Source: Streptococcus infantis
GTDB taxonomy: Bacteria > Bacillota > Bacilli > Lactobacillales > Streptococcaceae
Assembly: GCF_001579645.1 (NCBI RefSeq)
Contig: NZ_KQ970818.1
Coordinates: 288,569 to 323,972 of the forward strand
Length of the DNA: 35,404 nucleotides
Direction: 5' to 3'
Shown here one piece after another: positions 26,911 through 35,404 of this stretch. The position numbers and the translations under genes are program-made. The notes beneath the pieces are model-generated. The model saw only the letters and a program-made list of their open reading frames with translations, did no database searches and was not told the origin of the DNA. Each line of letters begins with the position of its first letter. The stretch's first letter is position 1.

Positions 26911-28311
26911 ATGGATGCGAAATTAAGATATAAGGCGAAAAAGATAAAGATTGTTTTTTTTGATATTGATGATACTTTGCGAAACTCAAAGACTGGTTTT
27001 ATCCCAACCTCAATTCCAACAGTATTTCAACAATTACGTGAAAAAGGTATTTTGACTGGGATTGCGACTGGTCGTGGGATTTTCGGTGTCGTGCCAGAGA
27101 TTCGCGAACTTAAACCTGACTTTTTTGTTACTCTGAATGGTGCCTATATTGAGGATAAAAAAGGCAATGTGATTGATAGTAACAAAATCTCTAAAGATAA
27201 GGCTGAAAGCTATATTGCTTGGACTAAGGAAGTGGGGATTGACTATGGTTTAGTTGGTAGTCATACTGCTAAACTCTCCACTAGAACTCAGTTGATTAGT
27301 GAGGCCATTGATCCAATTTATCCTGACTTGGATATTGATCCTAATTTTTATGAAAAAGAAGACATCTATCAGATGTGGACTTTTGAGGATCAGGGAGATG
27401 ACCTGACTTTGCCTGAAAGTTTAGCATCGATTTTGCGTATGGTACGCTGGCATGAACATTCATCAGATGTGGTACCAATTTCAGGTTCAAAAGCAGCTGG
27501 TGTAGCAAAAGTTGTAGAACATTTAGGTCTTAAACCTGAGAACGTAATGGTCTTTGGAGATGGTCTCAACGACTTGGAACTCTTTGATTATGCTGGAATC
27601 AGCGTTGCAATGGGAATTTCTCATGACAAAATCAAAGAAAAAGCAGATTATATTACAAAAACATTAGAAGAAGATGGCATTTTCGATGCCTTAGAAGGAT
27701 TTGGTATGGTAGAAAAAGAATTACAGTTTCCACAAGTAGACATTGAAGCAGTAGAAGGTCCGATTGCGACTATTAAAACAAATCATGGAGACTTGCGTAT
27801 TAAGCTCTTCCCTGAACATGCTCCTAAAACAGTTGCCAACTTTATTGCTCTGTCTAAAGATGGTTACTATGATGGTGTCATTTTCCATCGTATTATCAAG
27901 GACTTTATGATTCAAGGTGGAGACCCAACTGGAACTGGTATGGGTGGCGAGTCAATCTATGGAGAATCTTTTGAGGATGAGTTTTCAGAAGAACTTTACA
28001 ATATCCGCGGAGCCCTTTCTATGGCTAATGCTGGGCCAAATACAAATGGTAGCCAGTTCTTTATCGTGCAGAATCAACACTTGCCATATTCTAAGAAAGA
28101 AATTACTCGTGGTGGTTGGCCAGAACCAATTGCGGAAATTTATGCAGAACAAGGTGGAACTCCTCACTTAGATCGTCGTCACACAGTTTTTGGACAGCTT
28201 GCAGATGAAGCTTCTTATGAAGTTCTGGATGCAATTGCAGATGTAGAAACAGGTGCAATGGACAAGCCAGTTGAAGATGTCGTTATCGAAACGATTGAAA
28301 TCGAGGACTAG
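26911..28311 (+). CDS. HAD-superfamily hydrolase fused to cyclophilin-type peptidyl-prolyl isomerase
   Basis: This 466-residue cytoplasmic protein joins two enzymes. Residues about 1-265 are a Cof-type HAD phosphatase: motif [10 protein letters not shown] (about 15-23), TGIATGRG motif II region, the Lys of ISGSKAAGV, and motif [14 protein letters not shown] (about 214-225). Residues about 275-466 are a cyclophilin: [19 protein letters not shown] (about 325-343) and NGSQFFIVQ (about 379-387) form the active site. Both halves have their key residues. AAGGAGG precedes the ATG. It lies one base before the S1-domain gene. The fusion is known in streptococci; why the two activities are joined is unclear. 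Confidence 0.93.
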   Translation: MDAKLRYKAKKIKIVFFDIDDTLRNSKTGFIPTSIPTVFQQLREKGILTGIATGRGIFGVVPEIRELKPDFFVTLNGAYIEDKKGNVIDSNKISKDKAESYIAWTKEVGIDYGLVGSHTAKLSTRTQLISEAIDPIYPDLDIDPNFYEKEDIYQMWTFEDQGDDLTLPESLASILRMVRWHEHSSDVVPISGSKAAGVAKVVEHLGLKPENVMVFGDGLNDLELFDYAGISVAMGISHDKIKEKADYITKTLEEDGIFDALEGFGMVEKELQFPQVDIEAVEGPIATIKTNHGDLRIKLFPEHAPKTVANFIALSKDGYYDGVIFHRIIKDFMIQGGDPTGTGMGGESIYGESFEDEFSEELYNIRGALSMANAGPNTNGSQFFIVQNQHLPYSKKEITRGGWPEPIAEIYAEQGGTPHLDRRHTVFGQLADEASYEVLDAIADVETGAMDKPVEDVVIETIEIED

Positions 28312-28312
28312 G

Positions 28313-28675
28313 ATGAAAATAGGTGATAAGCTAACAGGGCGAATTACAGGGATTCAGTCTTATGGAGCCTTTGTGGAGTTAGAGACTGGTATCACGGGCT
28401 TGATTCATATTTCTGAAATTCGTACAGGATTTATTGAGAATATCTATGATGTACTGAAAATCGGTGAAGAAGTTCAAGTCCAAGTTGTCGATTTGGACGA
28501 ATATACAGGGAAAGCAAGTCTTTCTATTCGGACTTTGGAAGAAGAGAAACATCAATTACCGAGACGGAGACGTTTTTCAAGTGACCGTGTCAAATACGGA
28601 TTTGCTCCTTTGGCTCGCATGATGCCTATCTGGACCAAGGAAGCTATCTCTAATCTAAATAAGAAAAAGTCTTAA
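28313..28675 (+). CDS. cvfD: S1-domain RNA-binding protein (CvfD/YugI-like)
   Basis: Homologues are post-transcriptional regulators or general stress proteins bound to RNA; the pneumococcal protein CvfD affects virulence. From ATG 28313 the protein has 120 residues. An S1 domain spans about residues 1-72 (GDKLTGRITGIQSYGAFVELETGITGLIHISEI...VQVQVVDLDEYTGKASLSIR; quoted in part). A basic tail follows with RRRRFSSDR. An upstream frame extension to 28253 is inside the previous gene. The start is one base after the HAD-cyclophilin stop, so it is coupled to it. The gene symbol is by family resemblance. Confidence 0.85.
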   Translation: MKIGDKLTGRITGIQSYGAFVELETGITGLIHISEIRTGFIENIYDVLKIGEEVQVQVVDLDEYTGKASLSIRTLEEEKHQLPRRRRFSSDRVKYGFAPLARMMPIWTKEAISNLNKKKS

Positions 28676-28689
28676 TTGATTTTTCTCTC

Positions 28690-28717
28690 TTGAAATGTTA
28701 ATATAGTTTGTTATAAT
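28690..28717 (+). promoter_or_regulatory. Promoter just before the TrmN6-like gene
   Basis: TTGAAA (28690-28695) and TATAAT (28712-28717) are 16 bases apart. The -10 ends only 6 bases before the ATG at 28724, so transcription may start at or beside the start codon. Confidence 0.7.
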
Positions 28718-28723
28718 AGGAGT

Positions 28724-29470
28724 ATGGTAGAAGAATTATTAAAATCAGGAGAGAGAATCAATCAGCTCTTTTCTACAGATATCAAGATTATTCAAAATAG
28801 AGAAGTTTTTAGCTATTCGGTGGATAGTGTACTTTTGTCACGCTTTCCTCGCTTTCCTAAAAATGGCTTGATAGTGGATTTTTGTGCGGGTAATGGAGCT
28901 GTTGGACTTTTTGCCAGTAGTCGTACTAAGGCGAAAATTCTGTCTGTTGAAATCCAGGAACGATTGGCGGATATGGCTGACCGGTCAGTCCGATTAAATG
29001 GCTTAGAAGAACAGATGCAGGTCATTTGTGATGATTTGAAAAATATGCCTGCTTACATTCAGGGGAGTAAGGTTGATTTGATTTTATGCAACCCTCCCTA
29101 TTTTAAGGTGGACCCAAATTCTAATCTGAACGAGAGTGAGCACTATTTGTTGGCTCGGCACGAAATTACGACCAATCTTAAGGAAATATGCCGTAGTGCC
29201 CAAAGTATTCTCAAATCCAATGGGCGTTTAGCCATGGTTCATCGTCCAGATAGATTATTAGATATCTTAGATACGCTTCAACAGCATAATCTAGCTCCAA
29301 AGCGTCTGCAATTTGTTTACCCTAAACGGGAGAAAGAAGCCAATATGCTTTTGATTGAAGCCATCAAGGACGGCTCCACTAGTGGTTTTAAGGTTCTGCC
29401 ACCACTCATTGTTCATAATGATGATGGTTCCTATACTCCAGAAATTCAAGAGATTTACTATGGATCATAA
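28724..29470 (+). CDS. tRNA1(Val) adenine-N6 methyltransferase family (TrmN6-like)
   Basis: The family methylates adenine 37 of a valine tRNA in E. coli using S-adenosylmethionine. The 248-residue protein has the SAM motif [14 protein letters not shown] (about residues 49-62) and the amino-methylase motif NPPYFK (about 123-128). [14 protein letters not shown] before motif I is common to this family. A ribosome site AGGAG lies just 1 base before the ATG, too close for normal use, which supports near-leaderless initiation. It overlaps the GIY-YIG gene by 11 bases. RNA substrate in streptococci is not shown here. Confidence 0.88.
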   Translation: MVEELLKSGERINQLFSTDIKIIQNREVFSYSVDSVLLSRFPRFPKNGLIVDFCAGNGAVGLFASSRTKAKILSVEIQERLADMADRSVRLNGLEEQMQVICDDLKNMPAYIQGSKVDLILCNPPYFKVDPNSNLNESEHYLLARHEITTNLKEICRSAQSILKSNGRLAMVHRPDRLLDILDTLQQHNLAPKRLQFVYPKREKEANMLLIEAIKDGSTSGFKVLPPLIVHNDDGSYTPEIQEIYYGS

Positions 29471-29744
29471 GGCTTACATGTATGTGGTAGAGTGTTGTGA
29501 TGGTACCTACTATACTGGCTATACAACGGATGTCAAAAAAAGAATCGCCGTTCACAATAGTGGTAAGGGAGCCAAGTACACACGAGCTCGGTTGCCAGTA
29601 AAACTTATCTATGTAGAAGGTTTCGATAGTAAAGAAGAAGCCATGTCAGCCGAAGCGCTTCTAAAACGTAAGAAGAGGCCACAGAAGGAAAGACTTTTAT
29701 CTGACAACCAAGAAAAAAATTTAATCAGTCATTTTGAAGAGTAG
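29460..29744 (+). CDS. GIY-YIG nuclease-fold protein (UPF0213/YazA-like)
   Basis: The protein has 94 residues from ATG 29460. [46 protein letters not shown] (quoted as an overview of residues 6-50) is a compact GIY-YIG domain with YVV...YTG replacing the literal GIY-YIG, followed by an Arg and an [11 protein letters not shown] segment with the metal-binding Glu. The role is unknown; relatives are linked to DNA repair or tRNA processing only by fold. The start overlaps the previous gene, and no other ATG fits better. A terminator begins at its stop codon. Confidence 0.9.
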   Translation: MDHKAYMYVVECCDGTYYTGYTTDVKKRIAVHNSGKGAKYTRARLPVKLIYVEGFDSKEEAMSAEALLKRKKRPQKERLLSDNQEKNLISHFEE

Positions 29745-29770
29745 AGGGGAGTTCTTTGACTCCTCTTACT
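29745..29770 (+). terminator. Terminator after the GIY-YIG gene
   Basis: AGGGGAGT (29745-29752) pairs with ACTCCTCT (29759-29766) with one G-U pair around TCTTTG, then TACTTTT. Confidence 0.75.
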
Positions 29771-29771
29771 T

Positions 29772-29800
29772 TTGTCAAAAATTGAAAAAAATGCTACAAT
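29772..29800 (+). promoter_or_regulatory. ppaC promoter
   Basis: TTGTCA (29772-29777) and TACAAT (29795-29800) are 17 bases apart, with TGC before the -10 as an extended element. Confidence 0.8.
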
Positions 29801-29828
29801 AGAGTGAATAAAGAAACGAGGTATTATC

Positions 29829-30764
29829 ATGTCTAAGATTCTAGTATTTGGTCACCAAAATCCAGATTCAGATGCTATTGGTTCATCAGTAGCCTTTGCT
29901 TATCTTGCAAAAGAAGCTTATGGTTTGGATACAGAAGCAGTAGCTCTTGGTACTCCAAATGAAGAAACAGCTTTCGTATTGAACTATTTTGGTGTGGAAG
30001 CACCGCGCGTTATCACATCAGCTAAAGCAGAAGGTGCAGAACAAGTCATCTTAACAGACCACAATGAATTCCAACAATCAGTTTCAGATATTGCTGAAGT
30101 TGAAGTTTATGGTGTTGTGGACCACCACCGTGTTGCTAACTTTGAAACTGCTAGCCCACTTTACATGCGTTTGGAACCAGTTGGATCAGCATCTTCTATC
30201 GTTTACCGTATGTTCAAAGAACACGGTGTAGCTGTTCCAAAAGAAATTGCAGGTTTGATGCTTTCAGGTTTGATTTCAGATACCCTTCTTTTGAAATCTC
30301 CAACAACACACCCATCTGATAAGGTGATTGCGCCTGAATTGGCTGAATTGGCTGGTGTGAACTTGGAAGAATACGGTCTTGCAATGCTCAAGGCTGGTAC
30401 AAATTTGGCAAGCAAATCTGCTGAAGAATTGATTGATATCGATGCTAAGACATTTGAACTTAATGGAAACAATGTCCGTGTGGCTCAAGTGAATACAGTT
30501 GATATTGCTGAAGTCTTGGAACGCCAAGCTGAAATCGAAGCAGCCATCCAAGCCGCAAATACAGTAAATGGCTACTCTGACTTTGTCTTGATGATCACAG
30601 ATATCGTTAACTCAAACTCAGAAATCCTTGCTCTTGGATCAAACATGGACAAGGTAGAAGCAGCCTTTAACTTCAAACTTGAAAACAACCATGCTTTCCT
30701 TCCAGGTGCCGTTTCACGTAAGAAGCAAGTGGTACCACAATTGACAGAAAGCTTTAATGCTTAA
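29829..30764 (+). CDS. ppaC: Manganese-dependent inorganic pyrophosphatase
   Basis: PpaC (family II) hydrolyses pyrophosphate released in biosynthesis and needs Mn or Co. The 311-residue protein is a DHH phosphoesterase: [14 protein letters not shown] (about residues 7-20, first metal ligands), the DHNE segment (about 76-79) and VVDHHRV (about 96-102, the DHH motif). The C-terminal DHHA2-type domain includes the active-site [10 protein letters not shown] near 296-305. GAGG precedes the ATG. It is a single transcription unit. Confidence 0.97.
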   Translation: MSKILVFGHQNPDSDAIGSSVAFAYLAKEAYGLDTEAVALGTPNEETAFVLNYFGVEAPRVITSAKAEGAEQVILTDHNEFQQSVSDIAEVEVYGVVDHHRVANFETASPLYMRLEPVGSASSIVYRMFKEHGVAVPKEIAGLMLSGLISDTLLLKSPTTHPSDKVIAPELAELAGVNLEEYGLAMLKAGTNLASKSAEELIDIDAKTFELNGNNVRVAQVNTVDIAEVLERQAEIEAAIQAANTVNGYSDFVLMITDIVNSNSEILALGSNMDKVEAAFNFKLENNHAFLPGAVSRKKQVVPQLTESFNA

Positions 30765-30795
30765 TTGTAATATAAAAATGGGGATACCCATTGTT

Positions 30796-30820
30796 AAAAA
30801 GGAGTCGAGGCTCCTTTTTT
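30796..30820 (+). terminator. Terminator of ppaC
   Basis: AAAAAGGAG pairs with CTCCTTTTTT around TCGAGG. A short ATGGG/CCCAT hairpin (30778-30791) precedes it. Confidence 0.88.
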
Positions 30821-30834
30821 GCTAGGAGAGAAGT

Positions 30835-31347
30835 ATGTTAGAAAATGGCAATTTGATTTTTGTGAAAGATGATTCGGATATAGGACAGGCCATCCAGGAA
30901 TCTACTGGTAACTACAGTCACGTGGCTATCTTTTTGGACGGACAGGTCTATCACGCCACGGTAGAAGGTGGTGTCCTTGCTCAGTCTCCTGAGGAATTCT
31001 TTGAACACGGGAAAGTATATGACCTTTATCACTATGAGCAGATTGATTGTATAGAGGTCAAAAAGCGAGCAGAGAGTCTTTTAGGGGCTCCCTACAATGC
31101 TTCTTTTTACCCAGATGGAGATGGTTTCTATTGCTCCCAGTTTGTAGCAGAAATCCTCCCTATTTTTGAGCCCATTCCCATGAAGTTTGGTGATGATACA
31201 CAGGAAATCAGTGATTTCTGGAGAGAATATTATCGAGAGTTGGGGCTTCCTGTACCTCTGAATCAGCCTGGCACTAACCCGAGTCAATTAGCAGCATCAC
31301 CACTTTTAGTTTGTAAAGAAAGGAATCTTCATGATTCAGATTTTTAA
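30835..31347 (+). CDS. YiiX/permuted papain-like cysteine hydrolase
   Basis: The 170-residue protein resembles YiiX/YaeF-type permuted NlpC/P60 enzymes, predicted amidases or thioesterases. The catalytic His is probably in NYSHVAIFLDGQVYHA (about residue 28) and the Cys in DGFYCSQFVAEI (about residue 100). GNLIFV at the start is typical. There is no signal peptide, so it should act in the cytoplasm. AGGAGAG precedes the ATG. Its end overlaps the DUF1803 gene by 17 bases. Substrate is unknown. Confidence 0.82.
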   Translation: MLENGNLIFVKDDSDIGQAIQESTGNYSHVAIFLDGQVYHATVEGGVLAQSPEEFFEHGKVYDLYHYEQIDCIEVKKRAESLLGAPYNASFYPDGDGFYCSQFVAEILPIFEPIPMKFGDDTQEISDFWREYYRELGLPVPLNQPGTNPSQLAASPLLVCKERNLHDSDF

Positions 31348-31981
31348 TCCATCTCGTTTGACGCGACAACCATTCTTTAGAAATTTGGTAGACTATCTTG
31401 ATCAGCATGATGATGTTATCCTCCGTGAAATCAAGGCTCAGTTTCCAGAGGTCGCAGTTGACAAGTATTTGGAGGAATACATTAAAGCGGGTTTGATTTT
31501 GAGAGAAAATAAACGCTATTATCTCAATCTCCCTTTTCTAAAGTCTACAGAATCTCTTGAACTAGACCAGGAAGTTTATGTGAGTGATGATAGTCAAATC
31601 TATCAAGAAATCCTGGGGAAACATTTTCAGACCGAATTGCGCAATCAAACAAATGCAGCTATCCTAGAAGAGCACACCGATTTTGCAAGGGAAAAGATGA
31701 CCTTGTCTAATTACTTTTATAAGGTCAAACACCAGTATCCGCTGACAGAAGATCAGCAGAAACTCTATGGTGTTTTGGGTGATGTCAACCCTGAGTATGC
31801 TCTCAAGTATATGACAACCTTTTTGCTTAAATTTCTCAAAAAAGACCAGCTTATGCAGAAGCGTCGAGATATCTTTGTCGATAGTTTAGTTTTATTGGGC
31901 TACATCCTTCAAAATGAAGATGGGAAATACGAGTTAGCTGTAGAATTTGATAAAGAACGCTTTATCTTTATAAAAAAATAA
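31331..31981 (+). CDS. DUF1803 family protein
   Basis: I know no function for this streptococcal family. The 216-residue protein is hydrophilic and mostly helical, with no membrane segment or catalytic motif visible. IFNPSRLTRQPFFRNLVDYLDQHDDVILREIK is the family's N-terminus. The HTH-like pattern VILREIKAQFPEVAVDKYLEEYIKAGLILRENKRYYL suggests a winged-helix-like fold (inference). AAAGGAA lies before the ATG. It overlaps the YiiX-like gene and ends at a terminator shared with murE. Confidence 0.78.
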   Translation: MIQIFNPSRLTRQPFFRNLVDYLDQHDDVILREIKAQFPEVAVDKYLEEYIKAGLILRENKRYYLNLPFLKSTESLELDQEVYVSDDSQIYQEILGKHFQTELRNQTNAAILEEHTDFAREKMTLSNYFYKVKHQYPLTEDQQKLYGVLGDVNPEYALKYMTTFLLKFLKKDQLMQKRRDIFVDSLVLLGYILQNEDGKYELAVEFDKERFIFIKK

Positions 31982-32007
31982 AGGCTAGGGATTTTCCTAG
32001 CCTTCTT
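31981..32007. terminator. Bidirectional terminator between DUF1803 gene and murE
   Basis: AAGGCTAGG pairs perfectly with CCTAGCCTT around GATTTT, lying between convergent genes. TTCTTT follows on the plus strand; the minus side continues as TATTTTTTTA. Confidence 0.87.
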
Positions 32008-32015
32008 TAATTTTA

Positions 32016-33461
32016 CTAAAGATAACGTTCAGCGATGGCTGCATCACCTGGATAGTCTTCTTTCTTACCTTGGATGATTTGGTAGCAGTCAGCTCCTTTA
32101 CCAGCGATAATGACAGCATCCAGTTCTTGATCTGTAACAGACATCGCAGCCTTGATAGCTTGCTCACGGTCAGCAATCTTTTCAACAGGATGATGGATAT
32201 AGCTACTGATTTCATCTGCAATAGCCATTGGATCTTCGTGATTTGGATCATCAGCCGTTAGAAAGACTTGAATTTCAGGGTGCTGATTGAGAAGAAGTCC
32301 AAAGTCCTTACGACGGCTTTCTCCCTTGTTTCCAGTTGAACCAAGAACTAGAGCAATTTTTCCAGTCTGATGTGTTTCAACAACTGAGATTAGTTTTTTA
32401 AGACTGTCACCATTGTGGGCGTAGTCAATGAAAACTTTTGCGCCATTTTTCTGAGTGAGAACTTCCATACGGCCAGGGACGCGAGTAGACGCAATCCCTT
32501 TTTTGATATCTTCAAGACTAGCACCTAAACGAAGACAGGCAAGTCCTGCAGCGACTGCGTTTTCTTGGTTGAAATGTCCAATCAACTGGATATCATAGTC
32601 TCCTGCTAATTTACCAGTAGCTGAGAAGCTAAAGGCTTTGGAGTTTTCGATCTGGTTATTTGACTGGCTACCGTAGAAGTCATGCTCTTGGTTCTCAACT
32701 TGTTCTTTCAGAACAGAGAAGTAGTCCATATCGCTATTAATGACAACTGCTCGGCTATTTTTCATCAAGAGGCGCTTGTGGTAGAAGTAGTCTTCAAAGG
32801 TTGGATGCTCAATAGGACCAATATGGTCTGGTGTGATGTTGAGAAAAACTCCCACGTCGAAAGTTAAACCATATACTCGATTTACCAGATAAGCTTGGCT
32901 GGAAACTTCCATTACCAGATGGGTTCTACCATTTTTAACCGCTTGAGCCATCATATCAAAGAGGTCGATATTTTCAGGTGTTGAGAAGGAAGATTTGAAG
33001 AAAGTCTTGCCATCTAAAGTTGTATTCATTGTCGACAAGAGGGCTGTTGGGTAGCGTTGGGACAAGATATGATAGGCAAAATAAGCCGCTGTTGTTTTTC
33101 CTTTAGTGCCAGTGAAAGCAAGGATTTTCAGTTTCTCCTGAGGGTTGCCATAAAATTCCATGGCAATCAAACTCATGGCCTTTTTGATATTGTTAACAAC
33201 AATAACAGGAATACCAACTTCATAATCCTGCTCAGCCACGTACCAACCAAGCCCTTGTGCGATAGCTGAAAATAGATATTCTTTTTTAAAGGCAGCTCCT
33301 TTTGCAAAAAATAGAGTATTTTCTTTGGTTGTTCGGCTATCGTAACTGATGCTGTCAAAAATAACATCGTTGTAGTTGTAGTGGTAATGTCCTTGGTCGA
33401 TAATCTCACGGAAGAGACCATCTTTCTTTAAAATATCTAATATAGTTTCAATCTTTATCAT
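32016..33461 (-). CDS. murE: UDP-MurNAc-tripeptide synthetase, L-lysine adding (MurE)
   Basis: MurE adds L-lysine to UDP-MurNAc-L-Ala-D-Glu in peptidoglycan precursor synthesis. The 481-residue protein has the ATP loop [14 protein letters not shown] (about residues 115-128), the middle-domain segments [14 protein letters not shown] and [10 protein letters not shown], and the substrate motif DDPNHEDP (about 404-411). DDPN in place of the DNPR motif indicates lysine instead of diaminopimelate. VPGRMEV and DYAHNGDSL are present. The start ATG (33461) matches the known family N-terminus. No ribosome site is upstream, and its -10 is 7 bases away (leaderless candidate). It is divergent from a flippase. 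Confidence 0.96.
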   Translation of the reverse strand: MIKIETILDILKKDGLFREIIDQGHYHYNYNDVIFDSISYDSRTTKENTLFFAKGAAFKKEYLFSAIAQGLGWYVAEQDYEVGIPVIVVNNIKKAMSLIAMEFYGNPQEKLKILAFTGTKGKTTAAYFAYHILSQRYPTALLSTMNTTLDGKTFFKSSFSTPENIDLFDMMAQAVKNGRTHLVMEVSSQAYLVNRVYGLTFDVGVFLNITPDHIGPIEHPTFEDYFYHKRLLMKNSRAVVINSDMDYFSVLKEQVENQEHDFYGSQSNNQIENSKAFSFSATGKLAGDYDIQLIGHFNQENAVAAGLACLRLGASLEDIKKGIASTRVPGRMEVLTQKNGAKVFIDYAHNGDSLKKLISVVETHQTGKIALVLGSTGNKGESRRKDFGLLLNQHPEIQVFLTADDPNHEDPMAIADEISSYIHHPVEKIADREQAIKAAMSVTDQELDAVIIAGKGADCYQIIQGKKEDYPGDAAIAERYL

Positions 33462-33468
33462 ACTTTCT

Positions 33469-33497
33469 ATTGTAAACCGAAAGTCTGAATTTTACAA
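33469..33497 (-). promoter_or_regulatory. murE promoter, next to the start codon
   Basis: On the minus strand TTGTAA (33497-33492) and TACAAT (33474-33469) are 17 bases apart. Only AGAAAGT lies between the -10 and the ATG. The -35 overlaps the -35 of the divergent flippase promoter. Confidence 0.7.
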
Positions 33498-33519
33498 GTA
33501 ACAAGGAAAAGTTTATAAT
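33491..33519 (+). promoter_or_regulatory. Promoter of the MurJ/YtgP-type flippase gene
   Basis: TTTACA (33491-33496) and TATAAT (33514-33519) are 17 bases apart. The -35 shares five positions with the -35 of the murE promoter on the other strand. Confidence 0.8.
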
Positions 33520-33564
33520 GGAAGATAAGGAACATTTCCGTTATTAAAATTGAATGAGGAAGTT

Positions 33565-35187
33565 ATGTCTAACGAAAATAATCATCAGCAGGCCCAGATG
33601 TTACGAGGGACTGCCTGGCTAACGGCTAGTAACTTTATCAGTCGCCTGCTCGGGGCCATTTACATCATCCCTTGGTATATCTGGATGGGGACTTATGCTG
33701 CTAAGGCTAATGGTCTCTTTACTATGGGTTACAATATCTATGCTTGGTTCTTGTTGATTTCGACAGCAGGTATCCCAGTGGCAGTCGCAAAGCAAGTCGC
33801 TAAGTATAATACCATGAATGAGGAAGAGCATAGTTTTGCTCTGATTCGGAGTTTCCTGGGCTTTATGACTGGACTAGGTCTTGTCTTTGCTTTGATCTTA
33901 TACCTCTTTGCGCCTTGGTTGGCAGATCTTTCTGGTGTCGGTAAGGACTTGATTCCCATTATGCAGAGTCTAGCTTGGGCTGTCTTGATTTTCCCGTCTA
34001 TGAGTGTTATCCGTGGATTTTTCCAAGGGATGAATAATCTCAAGCCTTATGCCATGAGTCAAATCGCTGAGCAAGTTATCCGAGTTATTTGGATGCTCTT
34101 AGCAAGCTTTATCATCATGAAGCTTGGTTCGGGAGACTATCTAGCAGCGGTTACCCAATCTACCTTTGCGGCCTTTGTGGGAATGGTAGCTAGCTTTGCT
34201 GTCTTGCTTTATTTCCTCTATAAAGAAGGAATGCTTCAAAAAGTCTTTGAAACACGAGATAAGATTGATAGCAAACATCTGTTAATGGATACGATTAAGG
34301 AAGCTATTCCTTTTATCATAACAGGTTCAGCTATTCAGCTTTTCCAAATTTTGGACCAAATGACCTTTATCAATAGCATGAAGTGGTTTACCAACTACAA
34401 TAATGAAGATTTAGTTGTCATGTTTTCTTATTTCTCTGCCAATCCTAATAAAATCACCATGATTCTCATTTCTGTTGGAGTTTCGATTGGTAGTGTAGGA
34501 TTACCACTTTTAACTGAGAACTATGTCAAGGGGGATTTGCCAGCAGCTTCTCGCTTAGTGCAAGATAGTATTACCATGCTTTTCCTATTCCTCTTACCTG
34601 CAACGGTTGGAGTAGTCATGGTAGGTGAACCACTCTATACAGTCTTTTACGGTAAGCCAGATGGCTTGGCGATGGGCTTATTTATCTTTGCGGTCTTGCA
34701 ATCAACAATTCTAGGCTTGTACATGGTCTTGTCACCAATGCTTCAGGCTATGTTCCGTAACCGTAAGGCAGTCTTGTATTTTGTTTATGGCTCAATTGCT
34801 AAGATTGTTCTACAATTACCATCAATAGCGCTTTTTCATAGTTATGGTCCTCTCATTTCAACGACTATCGGTCTTATCATTCCAATTGTTTTAATGTATC
34901 GCGAGATCTGTCAGATTACAGGGGTTCATCGAAAGATCATCCTAAAACGAACAATCCTAGTGATCATTTTAACTCTTGTCATGTTTATCTTGGTAGGCTT
35001 CTTACAATGGATGATAGGATTTGTCTTCCAACCAACTGGACGTTTTTGGAGCTTCATCTATGTCGCCCTAATCGGATCAATCGGTGGAGGACTCTACGGA
35101 TTCATGAGTCTCTATACTCGTCTCTTAGATAAGGTTATTGGACAGGCAAAAGCTGACCAGTTACGAGCACGATTAAAATTATCATAA
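33565..35187 (+). CDS. ytgP: MurJ/YtgP-type flippase (polysaccharide biosynthesis, MOP superfamily)
   Basis: YtgP-like proteins move lipid-linked precursors, probably lipid II, across the membrane. From ATG 33565 the protein has 540 residues and about fourteen membrane helices. GTAWLTASNFISRLLGAIYIIPW (about residues 15-37) is the opening MOP helix, and MSVIRGFFQGMNNLKPYAMSQIAEQVIRV (about 147-175) is the conserved central motif. GAGGAAG precedes this ATG; an upstream TTG start (33550) lacks support. Divergence from murE supports a cell-wall role. A capsule or teichoic-acid flippase is the alternative. Confidence 0.88.
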   Translation: MSNENNHQQAQMLRGTAWLTASNFISRLLGAIYIIPWYIWMGTYAAKANGLFTMGYNIYAWFLLISTAGIPVAVAKQVAKYNTMNEEEHSFALIRSFLGFMTGLGLVFALILYLFAPWLADLSGVGKDLIPIMQSLAWAVLIFPSMSVIRGFFQGMNNLKPYAMSQIAEQVIRVIWMLLASFIIMKLGSGDYLAAVTQSTFAAFVGMVASFAVLLYFLYKEGMLQKVFETRDKIDSKHLLMDTIKEAIPFIITGSAIQLFQILDQMTFINSMKWFTNYNNEDLVVMFSYFSANPNKITMILISVGVSIGSVGLPLLTENYVKGDLPAASRLVQDSITMLFLFLLPATVGVVMVGEPLYTVFYGKPDGLAMGLFIFAVLQSTILGLYMVLSPMLQAMFRNRKAVLYFVYGSIAKIVLQLPSIALFHSYGPLISTTIGLIIPIVLMYREICQITGVHRKIILKRTILVIILTLVMFILVGFLQWMIGFVFQPTGRFWSFIYVALIGSIGGGLYGFMSLYTRLLDKVIGQAKADQLRARLKLS

Positions 35188-35200
35188 TGCTTTATAAATA

Positions 35201-35253
35201 AAATGAACAGTTTGAACTTTTAAGGGAAAAAAGTTTAAATTGTTCATTTTTTT
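35201..35253 (+). terminator. Long terminator after the flippase gene
   Basis: A 21-bp stem with two G-U pairs joins 35201-35221 to 35229-35249 around AAGGGAA, then T-tract to 35253. It begins AAATGAACA and ends TGTTCATTT. Confidence 0.9.
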
Positions 35254-35326
35254 ATTTAAAAAATAGGATAAAATATAAAATTAGTAGAAAAAAATCTATA
35301 ATTTGGTAAAAATTAGATAAAATTGC

Positions 35327-35355
35327 TTGACTAAAAAAAACAATAGCTGTATAAT
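35327..35355 (+). promoter_or_regulatory. Promoter of the last gene
   Basis: TTGACT (35327-35332) and TATAAT (35350-35355) are 17 bases apart. Confidence 0.85.
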
Positions 35356-35387
35356 GATACAAATATTTAAATTTGGAGGTTCTGTTT

Positions 35388-35404
35388 ATGAAAAAGTCTA
35401 AGGC
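35388..35404 (+). CDS. Start of a gene, possibly an oligopeptide-binding lipoprotein (5' end only)
   Basis: Only MKKSK and part of another codon are present. GGAGG lies 8 bases before the ATG, and a strong promoter precedes it. The Lys-rich start fits a signal peptide. From memory of S. pneumoniae gene order, aliB (oligopeptide-binding lipoprotein, beginning MKKSK) lies beyond the flippase gene, so aliB is a reasonable guess, not a call. Confidence 0.5.

Noticed and set aside
30778..30791. ATGGG/CCCAT hairpin after ppaC as a separate terminator
   Set aside because: It has no T-tract; the real terminator is the next hairpin at 30796-30820.
35300..35314. CodY-like AATTTGGTAAAAATT upstream of the last gene
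   Set aside because: It has three mismatches in a very AT-rich region, which is expected by chance. I kept it only as a note because oligopeptide-binding genes can be CodY targets.

Overview
This window is a chromosomal segment of a mitis-group Streptococcus close to S. pneumoniae and S. mitis. The evidence is low GC content, strong AAGGAGG-type ribosome sites, TATAAT promoters often with TGn, and the gene set itself: spxB pyruvate oxidase, the copY-cupA-copA copper operon, livJHMGF, a lysine-type murE and a HAD-cyclophilin fusion. No tRNA, rRNA, CRISPR array, prophage or intact insertion sequence is visible. Species assignment within the group is inference.

Layout. Positions 1-1368 (minus) hold two permeases and the first codons of the ATPase of a polar amino acid ABC importer. 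Positions 1504-4609 hold the copper operon, with two cop boxes around its promoter. Positions 4802-6577 encode spxB, followed by a putative 199-bp MITE. Positions 6832-9511 form an accessory stretch: a small VOC protein between two near-identical terminators, a two-span membrane protein, and a 6-phospho-beta-glucosidase. manA and a convergent sodium symporter follow at 9632-11958. Next is a TipA-like MerR regulator broken by one in-frame TAG (12188-12928). A minus-strand block at 13049-16155 holds a Nudix hydrolase, a DUF1697 protein, an HI0933-type flavoprotein and a DegV/FakB protein. Plus-strand housekeeping genes run from 16280 to 19148: a TetR regulator, dCMP deaminase, upp, clpP with a CtsR box, and ylbG. 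The CodY-box-bearing livJHMGF operon covers 19237-23815.

Positions 23812-24143 contain a gene-free array of about six degenerate units, each with paired hairpins. A CBS-ACT protein and rpsF-ssb-rpsR follow, and then a second array of four alternating terminators (26078-26256). The rest is a GNAT acetyltransferase, the HAD-cyclophilin fusion, an S1-domain regulator, a TrmN6-like methyltransferase, a GIY-YIG protein, ppaC, a YiiX-like hydrolase, a DUF1803 protein, murE, and a divergent MurJ/YtgP-type flippase. The window ends in the first codons of a possible oligopeptide-binding lipoprotein.

Themes. Metal and redox physiology are close together (copper export and H2O2-producing SpxB), as are amino-acid uptake systems. 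Cell-wall precursor synthesis (murE) and a flippase share one promoter region. I found no clearly new multi-gene system. The most unusual features are non-coding: the two tandem hairpin/terminator arrays, the putative MITE after spxB, the overlapping murE/flippase promoters with a possible leaderless murE, an attenuator-like leader on the sodium symporter, and the nonsense mutation in the TipA-like gene, which keeps an internal start site.
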